Below, piece by piece: positions 12,501 to 24,621 of a stretch of DNA of 64,000 bases. The position numbers and the translations under genes are program-made. Below the pieces are notes generated by a model, which ran no database searches, had not been told where the DNA came from, and worked only from the letters and a program-made list of their open reading frames with translations. The stretch is taken from positions 12,094,878 through 12,158,877 of the forward strand of contig CM060848.1 in NCBI GenBank assembly GCA_030737835.1. The letters run 5' to 3'. Each line of letters opens with the position of its first letter. Positions within the stretch are counted from its first letter, which is position 1. This stretch comes from Acorus gramineus. Lineage: Eukaryota; Streptophyta; Magnoliopsida; Acorales; Acoraceae.

Positions 12501-15500
12501 CTCAATTTTCCACCCACATTTTTTTCCGAAAAGGTTTCCACCCATGTTTTTTGATGATTGATTGTGCATTCATCAATGTTTCAGATTTTGGCATGATGGG
12601 CGAGTTTAGGCAAGAACTGCGAGATGGATTTATTGAAGCTTGCCTGCATCTTGTCAACCGTGATTTCAATGCCTTGTCTAAGGATTTTGTCACCCTTGGG
12701 TATGCAAAAATCAAAAGTTGGTCTTTATTGGGAAGTTTGGTAATGAAACTTCTGTTCGTTTGGTTGGGTAGCATGGTACTTTTATTTCCTAAACATATAT
12801 AGTACAGTGCAGTACTTATGCCTGTGTTTAATGTGTCAATTACAAATGAACATATTTGCTTCTTGACACAGTTCATATCAGACAATTGATCCTGATTCCG
12901 TATAGAAGTTTTAGGATTTTGGCAAATCTGAATGTATTATGCATACTCATAAAATTATAAGCACGTTTAGATAATTAGTTTATCTCAGTCTTTTTGCTCC
13001 TGAGGACATTAATACAATTCATATATTAGTGCTTTATGATTAGCATGCATGAGATTGCATTAAGACCCGAATGCACTCTGGGGCACAAAGATGTAGCCAT
13101 TTATTTGGCAGTTTATACATTATATAATGCATGATGACCATAGATTACCATCCACGGTGGATATTATCATATTTATTTCCTTATTTATTTTCCAACCAAC
13201 TGCTGCAGGTCTTCCATCTTCCATCTTTTTCTTTAATTACATTGATTTTTAATCTAACATCATTTCTTTCATAAGCCTTGTCTTAGTCATTGTACTTGAC
13301 CAAACCTCTTAAAATGGTCTTCCATTAACATATCCCATTGAAATTTCTTGATACATAATCATAGTTGCCACTCATTCATCCTAGTTTTGATTTGTATAAT
13401 TAGGATAATATTGAATTTTATGATTTGATCAGATTTAGGTATTTTTTTGGATTTGATTGGTGAGGTTTTGATTTATTTTAATTGGTTAGGATTTAATTTG
13501 TTTTATTATTTAAACGAGTGTTTACCCCTTTGGGAAAGAGAATCAGAATTATTGAAGAATTTGAAATATTTGTTATTTTCTATCTCTTCTTCTCTTTTCT
13601 TCCTCTGTTCTGCATCAAGTTTTCCCATTCTGGCTGCTCCCTCCCTAACTTATTCGCATGCTGCTCCTTGATCAGGCACTGATCTTACATGTTCAGCAGT
13701 AAATTGATGTTAATTATTACAAAACATTCCATTCACACATTGGCCTCATCCAATCAAGTCAAATCTGCACAAAACTATTAAAAAATCTTAAGCTCTTGGT
13801 ATCAAAAGCCTTACCATCATCAGTAAAACTAGTTTCTTTTAGTTTAATTAATTGTTGTCCCCTGAGACTTGAAGGCCCACCTCTTCTGCTTAACAACAAC
13901 ATTTTAGTCCAGAGCGATGTTTTGAGTAGGATCAGTCAAATCAGTTTAAGCAGAACGTATGATAAGAACATGTAATGGACACCCAGCAATTTTAGATTCT
14001 CATGTTACAGTTCTCATATTCATCTTCTTCCCCTCATATGTATCTCCAACACCTAACAACCATCCACCCCCCAAAATCAGAAAAGAAAGTAAAAAACCAC
14101 ACACATAAAGGACAGAAAGAACATAAAAATTAAATAAGAAGTAAAATATATAATAGAGAAACCGGAGAGAAATGTAGGATTGATGAGCCTAAAACAGTAT
14201 TTCTCAAGTCAGGTGGGCCATAACCTCTCAATGAGTATTAGCTGCCTGAAGCCTGACTGGTTAGTTATGTCATTATATTTTTATGTACCCTTGCTATAAT
14301 TTGTTTGAAGAGAAGTTGCAAAGTATGTCATATTGACATTTCTTTTTGTACTGAATCGCTTGAATTAGCTGATTTTCTTTGCAACCTTTGTACAGGCTTC
14401 TTCCTCCAACAGCAAGAAAGGATGAAGTATCCAAAGCATTGACAGGTTCACCTTTGTACCTTATAAAATGCCCATATCTATTAATAACATCTATCTAATG
14501 TTGAATTTTCTAGCTATCATCACATACAATCATAGCTCTCTCCATCCATAAGTGTCTGTTTATGTTGCGCTTGTGTATCCAACTATCTATATGTATGCTG
14601 ATGTGCTTGTTCTGTTTGCCAAATTTATCAGCTAATCGTTCTAACACCAGAAATCATTTTTTTTTATTTTTTATGTAGATGTCTTCCAGAATGCTGTTAC
14701 AAAAGGAGTGCGAAACATAAGTTTTGCAGATTTGTCAGGAAATCTTGGACGCACCATGTATGCAATTTTATTTCAGACATTCCTAATTTTATTGTGTTAT
14801 TTAATCAGCATTATGTGACATGCAAATTTCTAATCTCCACCTTGTAAACATGTGCATCTTATCAAGATTCATGAACATAACAGTGTATCAAAAGTTCAAT
14901 TTGGTATAGTACTCCGGGCAAAGATATACCCACTACCCTACTTAATTTTCCCACAAACCCAAATTACCAAAAAACTAGTTTTTTATTTTTTTTGTAGTCC
15001 ATTAATCGCACTACCCAGATCGAGAGGGACACAGTCTAAGTCTTCTTCACTGGGACAACAGAAGGTCAGTCAACTTGGATGAGCAAGTGTCGACAGGGCC
15101 ACAGTCAAAGTTTGTTTTACTAGGTTGACAGAAGGTCCGTCGATCTGTATGAGCAAATGTTGAGAGGAGGTTTGTCGAATGAGTAATATGGAATTCGACA
15201 TCGAATGTGTCGACCCCTTTAGAACAACAACTTTCTTCCGAAAATCAATTACATGTATAGTCATTTAAGTCCTTACAAAGAACAAAAATGCCATTTGAGT
15301 CATGGAAATCGTTCACCTGTGTAGTCATTTAAGTACGATGACACTGAATTAATGAATAATTCGCGTATTAAACGCACATTAAACATAAAAAGTTTCAAAC
15401 CCGTATTGATTGCGCCATAAAGAAAAAGTACGCGTTTTACCGAATTAAACGTGTATTATTTGTATTAAATGCGTATTAAACATGTATTAACCACATTTTG

Positions 15501-18500
15501 ACTTTTGTAAAATTTTTATGTATTTGAAGTTTGAACTATGAACTAGTAGATGTTGATGTTATATTTTGATTAATTTGTTTAGCCTAAAGTACTATGTTTC
15601 AAGTCTTAACATTAAATGATTGCTGATTTTCTATTTTAAAATTATTTTTTATTGTTCCAAATTTTTCCCGTCTCTTTCCCGATTTTTTTTCTGAATTTTA
15701 TTGTGTTAAGAATTATTACCCCTGCCGTATTATTCCCGAATTTATACTGGTACAAGGAGTACAAGGAATAAAAATGCCAAACAAATGGTCATTTAAGTCA
15801 AATAAATAGTAAACATTCCATATTACTCATTCGACAAGCCTTTTGTCAACACTTGCTCAGACAGATTGACGAACCTTCTGTCATCCCAGTAAAGCAGACG
15901 TCGACTGTGGCCCTGTCGACACTTGCTCAGCCAAGTTGACAGACCTTCTGTCGTCCCAGTGAAGAAGAATTCAACTGTGTCTTTGTCATAGTTTGAAGTG
16001 CGTCCGCACGTACCGGTACGTGCGGACGGCCGCACATGCTGATGTGCGCCCCCGGGCGCACATTCCCCCCAATATGCGGCGTACATTCGAATTTAGTTCG
16101 AACGGACTTCGAACTGTAAGAGGGCGTTCGAAGTTCTGTTCGAACTGACTTCGAATAGTAAAACCTACCTCTGAGTTAGGATTGTCGTTCGAACGGTAAT
16201 TCGAACGGCAACATACCGTTCGAAAGCCGTTCGAACTCAATTCAAGCATCCTTTGGACGATCGAATTCAGTTCGAACGGGGGTTCGAATGGGGGTTCGAA
16301 CGGTTGCCTTACCCTATGTGCAACCGCATGTTCAGTATATGCGGTCACATATGCCATGTGCGGACCCCACCGCACATGTGGTCTGCACATGGTTTTGAAC
16401 TATGGTCCCTGTCAAACTGGGTAATGATAATAGACTACAAAAAAAAAAAAAAATTTGGTTTTTTGGTAATTTGGGGTGTGGGAAAATTAAGTAGGGTAGT
16501 GGGTATATCTCTGCCCAAGTACTTCTTCTGTATATATATAAATTAAGATTAAATGCACCTGACTGGATCTTTTCCATCAATATCCTAATGTCTTTGTTTT
16601 TTCACTTTGAGATAAGTTAACGTGATAATTTTTGTTGAACAGATAGAAGATTAATTTCCAATCTGACAATGGGCATAAGATGGAATAATGTAGTAAGAAA
16701 ATTAGATTAAGCTTAATGTAGGGACTATACTTGAGGTTTAAAGGATTGAATTAATTCAGTGTTTAGCTTATCTTGGAGTAATGTCTGGCTTGTTTAGCAC
16801 TTAGATATCATACCTAGCTTGTTGTTACAAAATATGAATATAGTCATGTTTTTCACGGTATAATTATTTTATGAATTCACCACCTTTCCCCATTGAAATT
16901 CCATTAAAAAGTGGAGTCACTTTTTTTTTTAGTATCCAGTCTATCTGAAAACTTGTCCTAGTATTCAATGGTTCGAGATGATACTTTGCCTTCTTATCAA
17001 CTAAGGCTGGTACTCTTCCTGAGAAATTATCTATGGGTGCTGTGGTTCAGCAGATTTTTCTAGTTAAATTCTTCAACCAGAGGACAGGCATTTAATCTTG
17101 GATTTCATCTGCATTTTGTTTGAGCTTTGGCAGGCTATCCTTATCTTCTAATAAAAATATATATTCCTTTATTGAGAAGGAATGTTCTGGATATGTGATT
17201 TGACATTATAAATGGTTTCTCTTTTCATTTATTGAAATAATTTGTTTCATTTAATGCGATTTCACATTATAATCATGGTTTCTTTTTTCATTTATTACAA
17301 TGATTATTTTTTTTGTGTAATGTTTGTTTCATAATCGCTTACCATTTCCATAAAAAAAAATGTTTATTTCATAATCTGAGTACCCATGTTAAGAATGAGT
17401 AGTTGGAACCTAGATATCATAATCTTGGAGAAAAGAAATGAAAAATCCAATATAAAACTATATCATTCTTCAAAGATAAAAAAAAATTATATCATTCATT
17501 AAAGATAAAGTGTTTCAAGTACTTGCATTAAACGTTTTATTTACTGATGTTAATGCGTGACTGGCAGTTTTAACTCGATATATGCAAATTTGTATAAAAA
17601 TTATGGACACAAGTTGATTTGCAAATACTGTTGGCAATGTCCATTCCATGCTTGTCTTTTGTTCAAGTTTAAGGTGGGGAGAGGCAATGGGAAAGGGAGT
17701 GTATAGTGTTTTTTTTCCTTCTTGTGGGTTTGGGACTCATCTACTACATGTGCTGTTAGTATTTATTTTGTATATAGAGGACTTCTCTGATAATGGTATT
17801 TGCATGTATTAAGTATACTTGGTGGTACCATCCGTTTAAAAAAAGTGTCATTTCTATCAATTCATACTTCTTTAATATGATTTCTGCACATATTCAGTAA
17901 TGTTTCTTGACCAATTTATCAGTGTAGATTATCTACTGAAAAGTGTCATTTGTGGTTTTCCAGGTACAAGTTCAAATTTCAAATACCCTCATACTTCTCT
18001 CTTGTCATTCGAAGGTGATTTTGCAAGCAAATAAAAAGCCTAAGAAAAAATGGAAATTTGATAGAACCAAAATAAGGATATAATGTTTTTTTTGAAAGAG
18101 TATGGTAGGCATTCACCCTCCAAAATTGAAGAGGAATGCCCAAAGCAAAAACAGAGAAACAAGAAGAATTAAACTAAGATACAAATCCCGGGAAGAAAAT
18201 TCTCAGTAGAGGAGAACTCTACTGAAGAAGGGACTGGGAGAAAACGGGACTATTCTTGAATCAGAAAATAAGGCTATAATGTTGCCCTCATGGTGTATGA
18301 GGTCCTATCAAAGCTGAAAGGATGTCAATATGTACAGTACTACTGTTTCATAAAAATGGAAGTGCCTGACTTTAATTATTTCTTATGACTTGCCCTGACT
18401 ATCGATTGTGTTACGTGTTTGGACTTCTCAGCTTAGCTGTATTGGAGGGTATTGCAATCAGTTTTGATCCAGAGTACAAAGTGTTAAGCAGTTCATATCC

Positions 18501-21500
18501 ATGGATTGCGAGGAAAGTACTTACTGATAGCTCACCCAAACTACGATCAACTTTGCAAACTCTGCTCTATGAGGTTATTACATCCATTTACCCTATATAA
18601 TGACATATTACACTATGGTTGCACTTTGTAACTTGCAATTTTAGCTCCTAAACTTCTTAGAATAGTTCACTTTTCAACCTAATTGTCTCAATGGGAAAAC
18701 TAACCCTGGGATGTCTTTGTCAGAATGGTGTCTTCAGGATCGATCGTCTAGAATCCTTACTAACAGAGGTGAGGTTCTCTATTCTCTCTGTTTTTTTTCT
18801 TTGAACAAGTAGCATTACATGCATGCATAAATGCAGAGATATGAGACACAGTTCAGCAATTGTTTGAGATTTTTCTTCTATTTTCTGAGTGTCCAACTAA
18901 AACAAGAGGGCCCAGAGAATGTAAAAATACTGTGCAAGACCTATTTTGTTTTCTGTCACAATGTCAACTGATTATAGTTCATTTACTCTGTCTTATAGTT
19001 CATTGACTCTCGTTAGAACTACATATTGGATGGTACATAACATTCATCATCTAACATAAAAAATGGTTTGTCTAGTTTGATACGAGCAATATATAATTCA
19101 GAGAGTCCAATATGATTGATCTATCGCCTACTACATTTAGGAATTATCTTTTTCTTTTTTGTTTCATATACTTTTTGTGGTTTTTTCTTTTTGTCTTTCT
19201 CTTTTTATTGTTCCTGTCCTTTGGAAAGAGCTACATTGTGAGAGACTGAGATTTATGGTCTGGGAGCTAAGAATAGGTCAGCTCTGAAGCATCCAGGTAA
19301 CTATAGCAGACAGCTTCTAGAACGCTGAGAGAGTGAGCTTTTTGGCACCGGTCTACTTCAACTGATTAAATTCATATCTCAATTCAGTCTATCCATTTCT
19401 AGAACATCATCCTATAATGAGTATACCAAATCTTTCTATATTACTAGAGTTGTGATATTGGTCTGGTTTGTTGGCTTTTATTTTCTTCCCTGCACCATCT
19501 GATTCCTATAATTCCTTTTTGATGTGTTTTGAAGTCACTTCGAGCAAAAACTGAGCAATCCTTAGCAAGAAGGGAAGTAGAAAAGAATGATTCGATGGTT
19601 GCTATCAAACAGTTGCTTTCATTTACATTAACTGAAAAGGTGATGACATGATTAATTTTTTCTTCTATTGTGGTTTGATTCTGAATGAGCTTATTGAAAC
19701 AGTATGAAATTCTGTTGTTTGTTTCAGGGTACTTTTGTAAGGGAAATTCTTCTTCAAGAAATTGCTAAGGTATATGGAAGAAATATGCAGCAGGCAACTT
19801 GGACTGTATAAATTTTAGCTTTCTTTGGTTTAGGTGTCTTCATAGAATACTGCTTAGTATTTGGTAATGTCATTAATTAACAGATGTCACTGTGTGATAA
19901 GTACTGGATTAGGTGCTGGGTAACCTTCATTCCCTTTAAGTGTGATGAAAATATGGTCAATAGCACCATGTATGTCAAGAGGACTCTCCATCTACTGTGC
20001 TTTCCACATTAGGAAAAGAATTTTATATGCAAGAGAGGAAGAAGAAATTAGACATTTCTTGCTCTGTCAATTTTTAGATCAATTTGCTTTGCTATAGTTT
20101 CTTAATGATGAATTTTGACAGTCAGAAAACTGTAGACTATTTAATTAAATCTATGTTATTGACTATTTCTACTAGATGTGGTTCTCTTTGTTAGGACTAG
20201 AGAGTTCTGTTTTCCCCCAAACCACTAGTGTTCAACTTATGATCATCTTCATTCATGTGTAGCAAAACCAGAAGAACTCAGATAACACGCTTAATAAATT
20301 AGATAGTATATTTAGATTCGTTGTATTCATGAAAAGGCAATACCTAAAGTCCTTTATTTACATCTATATTATGCTATTTCTATTTTTAGATGCATTTATA
20401 ATTCCAAATAGTAAAATAGATAAGCTCTACTGTGAAAAAAGTGGATGCATGTTAATTGTTTCATGAGAAATAGTATTTTGAAACTTGTCATTTTCTTTTG
20501 TGAGTGCATGTGCTTAATTCCAGTTGTTTACCACATTAACTAGTTACGATGCATATATCTCTATATCTCTCTCATATCTTTGTTTAGCAGACCTGCGAAT
20601 TATTAATGTCAAACTTGCAGTCTACCCTTTCAATATGATTGTTCACACAATTATTTTAACAAATCCAGGGTATCGATGCATTTGGTTTAGCGGCTGCTTC
20701 AAGGCTCCCGTTTACCACTGTGTTCTATTCAGCCCCGATGACTGATGAAGACGTGGCCAACTTGAGAACTTTGCGTCGCCTTATGCAGGTGTTATCGGAG
20801 CTTCAACATCAAAACAACATGAACACAGTACGATCATCCACCGATTCTATTATTCTCCTTATGCGAACTATGATCTGCTTATATAGCTAACCGAACAACT
20901 CCATTAACATGCCATTGCCATGTGAGTCAAAAGATTGAAAACGAGTTTGGAGATGGTATTCCTCTCAGAGATTAACCATTTTGTTTAGTTCATAAGATTT
21001 CTAGTGGAATAAACCATTCAATTGTTGATGGACATATCATGATTGTTGTCTGTTGATAGTACATATCACTACCCTTTTCTGCAAGAAGTGTCAGATCAAT
21101 TGTCACACTTGTTGGAACTTTTTTTTAATAAATATCATCATTATCTAGTGTAGTCTCACATAAGACCAAGATAATCCATGTATTTTTACCGTATAATTTT
21201 TGGTTTCCCTGAAACATAACGTGAATTTAACTAAATTTTAAAGCAGATTATGTAAACAACAATTGAAATGAAGCCTTGAATAAATTTATGGTACAATGCC
21301 TACCTTTCCATCAAAATAAATAAATAAATGAAATGAAGCACTTCATGTAAACATGGATTTTCTATTTACTAGTTACTTTTTAAAAAAAATTTCTATTCTT
21401 TCTGCAGGTAATGGGAAAAATAGAAGAAAGTCCAAAAAATAACTCCGAGGAGGCTTCACTCATTCTATATCAGATGACATCTATCCAGGAATTTTTACCA

Positions 21501-22562
21501 ATCCTTTCGATCATTCCAGAGGTAAGCAAAAGTTTGAGAAAGTTCAATAGACATAAATTCAATCATTCGTCATGATACTAGATATGCATATAGTATTCAA
21601 GTTTATATATAGCGAATTAGTTGCGGCTCATCTACCAAGCAAATAGTAAGCTCACTAACAAAGGACCTGGCAAATTTTCAACCTACTGGCAATGCTCCTT
21701 TCTCACCAGTAGCCTTGGTACTTCGTGCCATGAGCCATTGATTTTTCCTTGGCCACTGATTATGATACACCTAAGAAAATTAGTCATTGTCAAACAAGTA
21801 GACCTCTTATACTCACAATTTATTTGCTGCATCAGAGGATTGATGCATGCCACAAGTTTCATGCGCTAGAGGCCAAAAGCTCCTGGATATATATCAAATT
21901 CGTGTTTATTTATGCTTGTAGATAACATAAGCTAATTATCTCTTATACTCGCAATTTATTTGCCGCGTCAGAGGATTGATGCATGCCACAAGTTTCCTGC
22001 GCTAGAGGCCAAAAAGCTCCTGGATATATATCAAATTTGTGTTTATTTATGCTTGTAGATAACGTAAACTAATTATCGTTGGAGAAAGTAGATTAGATAC
22101 AAAATTTAATCAATATTAACTCGACATTATGAAATCGACAAAAAAGGCAAAAAATCAGTTTCAGTTGCCTGCCCTACTACATCCTCTACTGTCGCACATA
22201 CTGATGCGTTGCCAGATATTCTATAGCCTGTTTTGTACCATTATTTGATGTGTATACACAAAACAAAGACCTGTTTGCATTGGATAATGAGAGAACTACA
22301 TGGATGGCTCGGATACTCTCCTCTTTTCTATTATTCCAATACAAACCATGAGATGTCCAACCAATTGACCAGTAATGAATATACACTATATAACATATTG
22401 CTTTGTTTTACTCCTCAAATCAATATCTGATACAAGTGCATCTTAAATTTGTTCCAGTTACCTCCAGAGTCACAACAGCAACTAGTTCTTCTGCCAGCAG
22501 ATTTAGCTGGAAGGTTGATATCACGTGCAGCTGCGAGAGCTATTCGAAGAATCTTTATATGA
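3561..22562 (+). CDS. ABC1K (ABC1/UbiB/ADCK family) atypical protein kinase, probably plastid-targeted; 21 exons, 714 aa
   Basis: Exons: 3561-3968, 5086-5130, 5980-6018, 9075-9245, 9342-9494, 9619-9654, 11074-11117, 11725-11815, 11930-11971, 12046-12154, 12585-12699, 14396-14445, 14679-14757, 17964-18014, 18432-18573, 18724-18768, 19535-19639, 19728-19769, 20669-20827, 21408-21521, 22458-22562. All have GT-AG borders and compatible phases, giving 2145 nt with no internal stop. Family marks: KIAQ (155-158, in place of KxGQ), alanine-rich loop AAASLGQ (215-221), VAVK lysine (K237), HADPHPGN catalytic loop (360-367) and DFG (380-382). The N-terminal ~60 residues are rich in Arg/Pro/Ser with few acids and fit a transit peptide. 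Family members act in plastoglobules, influencing prenyl-lipid and photoprotective metabolism. From memory it most resembles Arabidopsis At1g71810; that is not verified. The exon 19 donor could instead be at 20789. The gene is convergent with BXL-A. Confidence 0.9.
4450..4600 (-). mobile_element. tRNA-derived SINE-like sequence in ABC1K intron 1
   Basis: Read on the minus strand, a tRNA-like head with TAGCTCAATAGTTGAC (A-box-like) is followed ~30 bp later by GGATTCAACTCC (B-box-like, close to GGTTCRANNCC). The body runs down to a T-tract near 4455 on the plus strand, which would be its A-rich tail. It lies in intron 1, antisense to the kinase gene. Family and borders are uncertain. Confidence 0.35.
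6250..6690 (-). mobile_element. LINE 3' relic with RNase H-like end, in ABC1K intron 3
   Basis: On the minus strand, 6664-6476 reads through a 62-aa segment containing [11 protein letters not shown] and PVDILAS, followed by a leucine-rich tail. The pattern WxLSHIxxEGNxxxDxLAS is the C-terminal part of the RNase H-like (RVT_3) domain found in plant non-LTR retrotransposons and their domesticated relatives. Only this terminal piece is seen; no reverse transcriptase lies nearby. It is antisense within a 3.1-kb intron. Confidence 0.5.
7255..7900 (-). mobile_element. LINE relic with zf-RVT-type tail, in ABC1K intron 3
   Basis: Minus-strand translation around 7500-7540 gives EIWLTRN, a stop, then VIFKG, and further on [18 protein letters not shown]. 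The IWLxRNxxIF motif marks the zinc-binding region after the reverse transcriptase in plant LINE ORF2. The reading frame is broken by stops. This may be the same or a sister insertion to the relic at 6250-6690. Confidence 0.45.
9690..10640 (-). mobile_element. LINE relic with zf-RVT-type tail, in ABC1K intron 6
   Basis: Minus-strand translation shows scattered LINE ORF2 C-terminal features: [18 protein letters not shown] followed by LIF after a stop, and a [15 protein letters not shown]-like segment matching the wording of the 7255-7900 relic. Several stops interrupt it. It fills most of intron 6, antisense to the kinase gene. Confidence 0.45.
14909..16522. mobile_element. DNA transposon with ~300-bp terminal inverted repeats, in ABC1K intron 13
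   Basis: Left end GTACTCCGGGCAAAGATATA and right end (reverse complement) GTACTTGGGCAGAGATATA begin two arms that stay clearly similar for ~300 bp, including CCCACTACCCTACTTAATTT and a GACAGAAGGT-GAGCAAGTGT block. The right arm is interrupted by another element at 15989-16404. The core, 15270-15830, has no ORF. Long inverted repeats without coding capacity suggest a Mutator-like or foldback element. A target duplication was not found. The intron of the functional kinase gene tolerates the insertion. Confidence 0.65.
15989..16404. mobile_element. 416-bp GC-rich palindromic element nested in the right arm of another transposon
   Basis: It is absent from the matching position of the intact left arm, so both its borders can be read. 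Flanks are GTCTTTGTCA and GTCCCTGTCA, a 10-bp direct repeat with two mismatches. Ends are roughly inverted (TAGTTTGAAG against CATAGTTCAAAA). Inside are a perfect 26-bp palindrome (16002-16027), thirteen TTCGAA sites between 16085 and 16302, and CCGCACATG-type repeats near both ends. There is no ORF with gene character. Superfamily unclear (hAT or Mutator-like). Confidence 0.6.
21803..22079 (+). repeat. Tandem duplication, ~138-bp unit, in ABC1K intron 20
   Basis: Two adjacent copies start CTCTTATACTC at 21803 and 21941 and run through GAGGATTGATGCATGCC, GCTAGAGGCC and GCTCCTGGATATATATC. They differ at only a few positions. The preceding 21610-21800 contains no recognisable exon. Confidence 0.7.
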
Positions 22563-23237
22563 ATTTTGTACAGTACTCCTCCCATGAGCACGATCCTCGC
22601 TCTTCTGAATGCCCGGTTATACAGTGATCATTAAAAGAACTTGATGAAGAACCAAAATCAGGTTTGAATGCAACTTGTAGTCAGTTAACCTGATTGAAAA
22701 ACAGATTGATACAAGGCATGGAGGGGATTCAAATACATACCTCGCTGTTTATTTAAATGGTACAATAATCTATGTATCATGGAGCAATGCTTCATTTAGA
22801 CTGATATACTGAGTACAATTTCATCAATGAAAAAATGAGAAAAAAGAGGACACTTATGCATGGATTAAATTTGTTCACCTGACTTATGAGGAAGGCCATA
22901 ACCACTGTCCATTGATAGCACTCTCTTTCTGAACAGTTGGGCTTACATTAAATTCAGATTTGTGGCTGTTACACATGTTTCATTGTAAATTTGTAACTGC
23001 AGGAGAGTCTTATCATTGTCCCAATTCCAGTTAATATATGGTAGATGCAACATTTCATTCAATTTGTATCATTCCTTGCAAATTGTCACCAGGATTGGAA
23101 AAGTGATGCCTTTCAGCAGGTAAAGATCTCGTGGTAGGATTAATGCATGAATGTGGATTGTTGACCTATTTTATTTAAGGTCAATATGATGCATTTGATA
23201 AGCCTGACTGCCTGAGAAATGGGAATGAATTCTGTGG
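22563..23237 (+). other. 3' flank of the ABC1K gene
   Basis: No further coding exon is seen after the stop at 22560-22562. The stretch to about 22860 is plausible 3' UTR, with an AATGAAAAAATG-type A-rich signal near 22830. The remainder up to the duplicated xylosidase flank at 23238 shows nothing recognisable. Confidence 0.4.
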
Positions 23238-23530
23238 TTTCTCAAACTCCAATTCAAAAATATGTGCACATCCCCTCACTTGTGAGGTGTAGTAGTTGCA
23301 CCCGTCTTAGACAGTTAACGTGGGTTCAATCCCGTCCAACCCCCTCTAGGGGAGTATTTTCTGTGGGCTATGGGTCTTGCACCAAGTTCTGTTGTACTTG
23401 TCCTTTGTGGGTCTTGTTATAAAAAAAAAAAACCCAAAACATGTAGTTTTTCATTATATCCATTGAAACATAAATACAATTATCATCTTTCAATTCAATG
23501 GATAAACAATGGGGAGATACAATTATCATT
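23238..23530 (+). repeat. Truncated duplicate of the BXL-A 3' flank, split by a SINE
   Basis: Bases 23238-23265 and 23433-23530 match the downstream flank of BXL-A at 24425-24525 (shared CTCCAATTC, ATGTAGTTTTT, CATTGAAACATAAATACAA and CAATGGGGAGATACAAT). The copy stops abruptly where the BXL-A flank continues toward the gene. Its two halves are separated by the SINE at 23266-23432. Confidence 0.7.
23266..23432 (+). mobile_element. tRNA-derived SINE
   Basis: A B-box-like GGGTTCAATCCCG lies at about 23322-23334 and the element ends in an A-tract. It is inserted in a sequence whose empty form is visible at 24441-24452. The flanks AAAAATATGT and AAAACATGT are the target duplication. The same SINE type, inverted, lies at 30941-31100. 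Confidence 0.65.
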
Positions 23531-23566
23531 ATGTGTGGTACAATATGTTTTATACGTAAGATATCT

Positions 23567-23992
23567 AATAAGAGCACTTTAACGAATATTTGAAAAAGTA
23601 TTGGGTATCATAATCTTCGCTAGTTTATGGGCTATTTGGCTAATAAGAAATGACGTAATTTTCACGGGCAACTCTTCTACTTCAAAAACTTTGTTGCAAA
23701 TTATAGAAGGTTTACCATTTTCTTGATATATGCCTTTTAAATTAATGTATATTAATATCATATATAAATGAAGAGGATTTGTTATAGCTACGCCTTGTTG
23801 TCAAACTTGACTTTCCCTTTGGAATTCTCTTATGAGGATTTGATCACGCATTAATTTGCTCTTGCGCTATGCCATAAATCACATTTACGACAAGGAAAAT
23901 GCCACTAATTCTTGAAGTCACTTTCATAGTCCCCAAATATGTTATAAATTATTGGAAGGTATATACTTATTGAATATAGTAATTACATTCAG
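23567..23992 (+). mobile_element. LINE tail fragment (zf-RVT-like), copy 1
   Basis: Plus-strand translation near 23620-23660 reads SLWAIWLIRNDVIF followed by TSKTLLQIIE. The IWLxRNxxIF signature belongs to the region after the reverse transcriptase in plant LINE ORF2. A second copy in the same orientation lies at 29602-30093 with scattered differences, so the fragment was duplicated or both were inserted. Downstream sequence lacks a long frame. Confidence 0.5.
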
Positions 23993-24116
23993 ATAAAAGC
24001 AAATACATATTCAAATAAATTGAATGTAAATTTTCTTACATTATTCTTCGTTGAGCATATGCTTACTAACCGGGTAATAGTTAGATAGGTTGCTTCATTG
24101 ATGTTTTTTTTTTTTG

Positions 24117-24373
24117 GGAAATTTTCATAAATAACGCCCTGAAATAATTTAATTTTACTTTTAACCCCGGCCCGTTTTTAATTACAAAAACTAACCCTCG
24201 ACCCGTGCGCTGACTGGGTTTTTTAATTTTCTTTTTTTTTACAGAGGCGTGGTATATATAATTTACCTGACGTGGCAGCGTTGATCAAGTTCAGGGTTAG
24301 TTTTTGCAATTAAAATTGAGTGGGGTTAAAAGTGAAATTAAATTATTTCAACGGGTTATTTATGAAAATTTCC
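24117..24373. mobile_element. 257-bp Mutator-like MITE
   Basis: Terminal repeats starting GGAAATTTTCATAAATAAC are nearly perfect for ~90 bp, sharing TGAAATAATTTAATTT, ACTTTTAACCCC and CAAAAACTAACCCT. Both flanks are T-rich (about nine bases), which would fit a 9-bp duplication of a poly-T target but cannot prove it. No coding content. The short AT-rich spacers 23993-24116 and 24374-24420 hold nothing recognisable. Confidence 0.65.
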
Positions 24374-24621
24374 ATTTTTTTTTATTTATGTTTTAACTAG
24401 GAAGATGAAAATTGAAATATTGCTTTCCCAAACTCCAATTCCAAAATATGTAGTTTTTATTGTATCCATTGAAACATAAATACAATTATCATCTTTCAAT
24501 TCAATGGACAAACAATGGGGAGATACAATCTCTCCCAAGCTTCCATGGAACATACACAGATCTTCATTTTGGATGCCATTAATGCCATTATTAAAACCTT
24601 CGATGGCCCACCTCCCCCAAC

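Noticed and set aside
14852-15264. Small frames across the left arm of the intron 13 transposon
   Set aside because: The sequence is terminal inverted repeat; the frames are not kept in the matching right arm.
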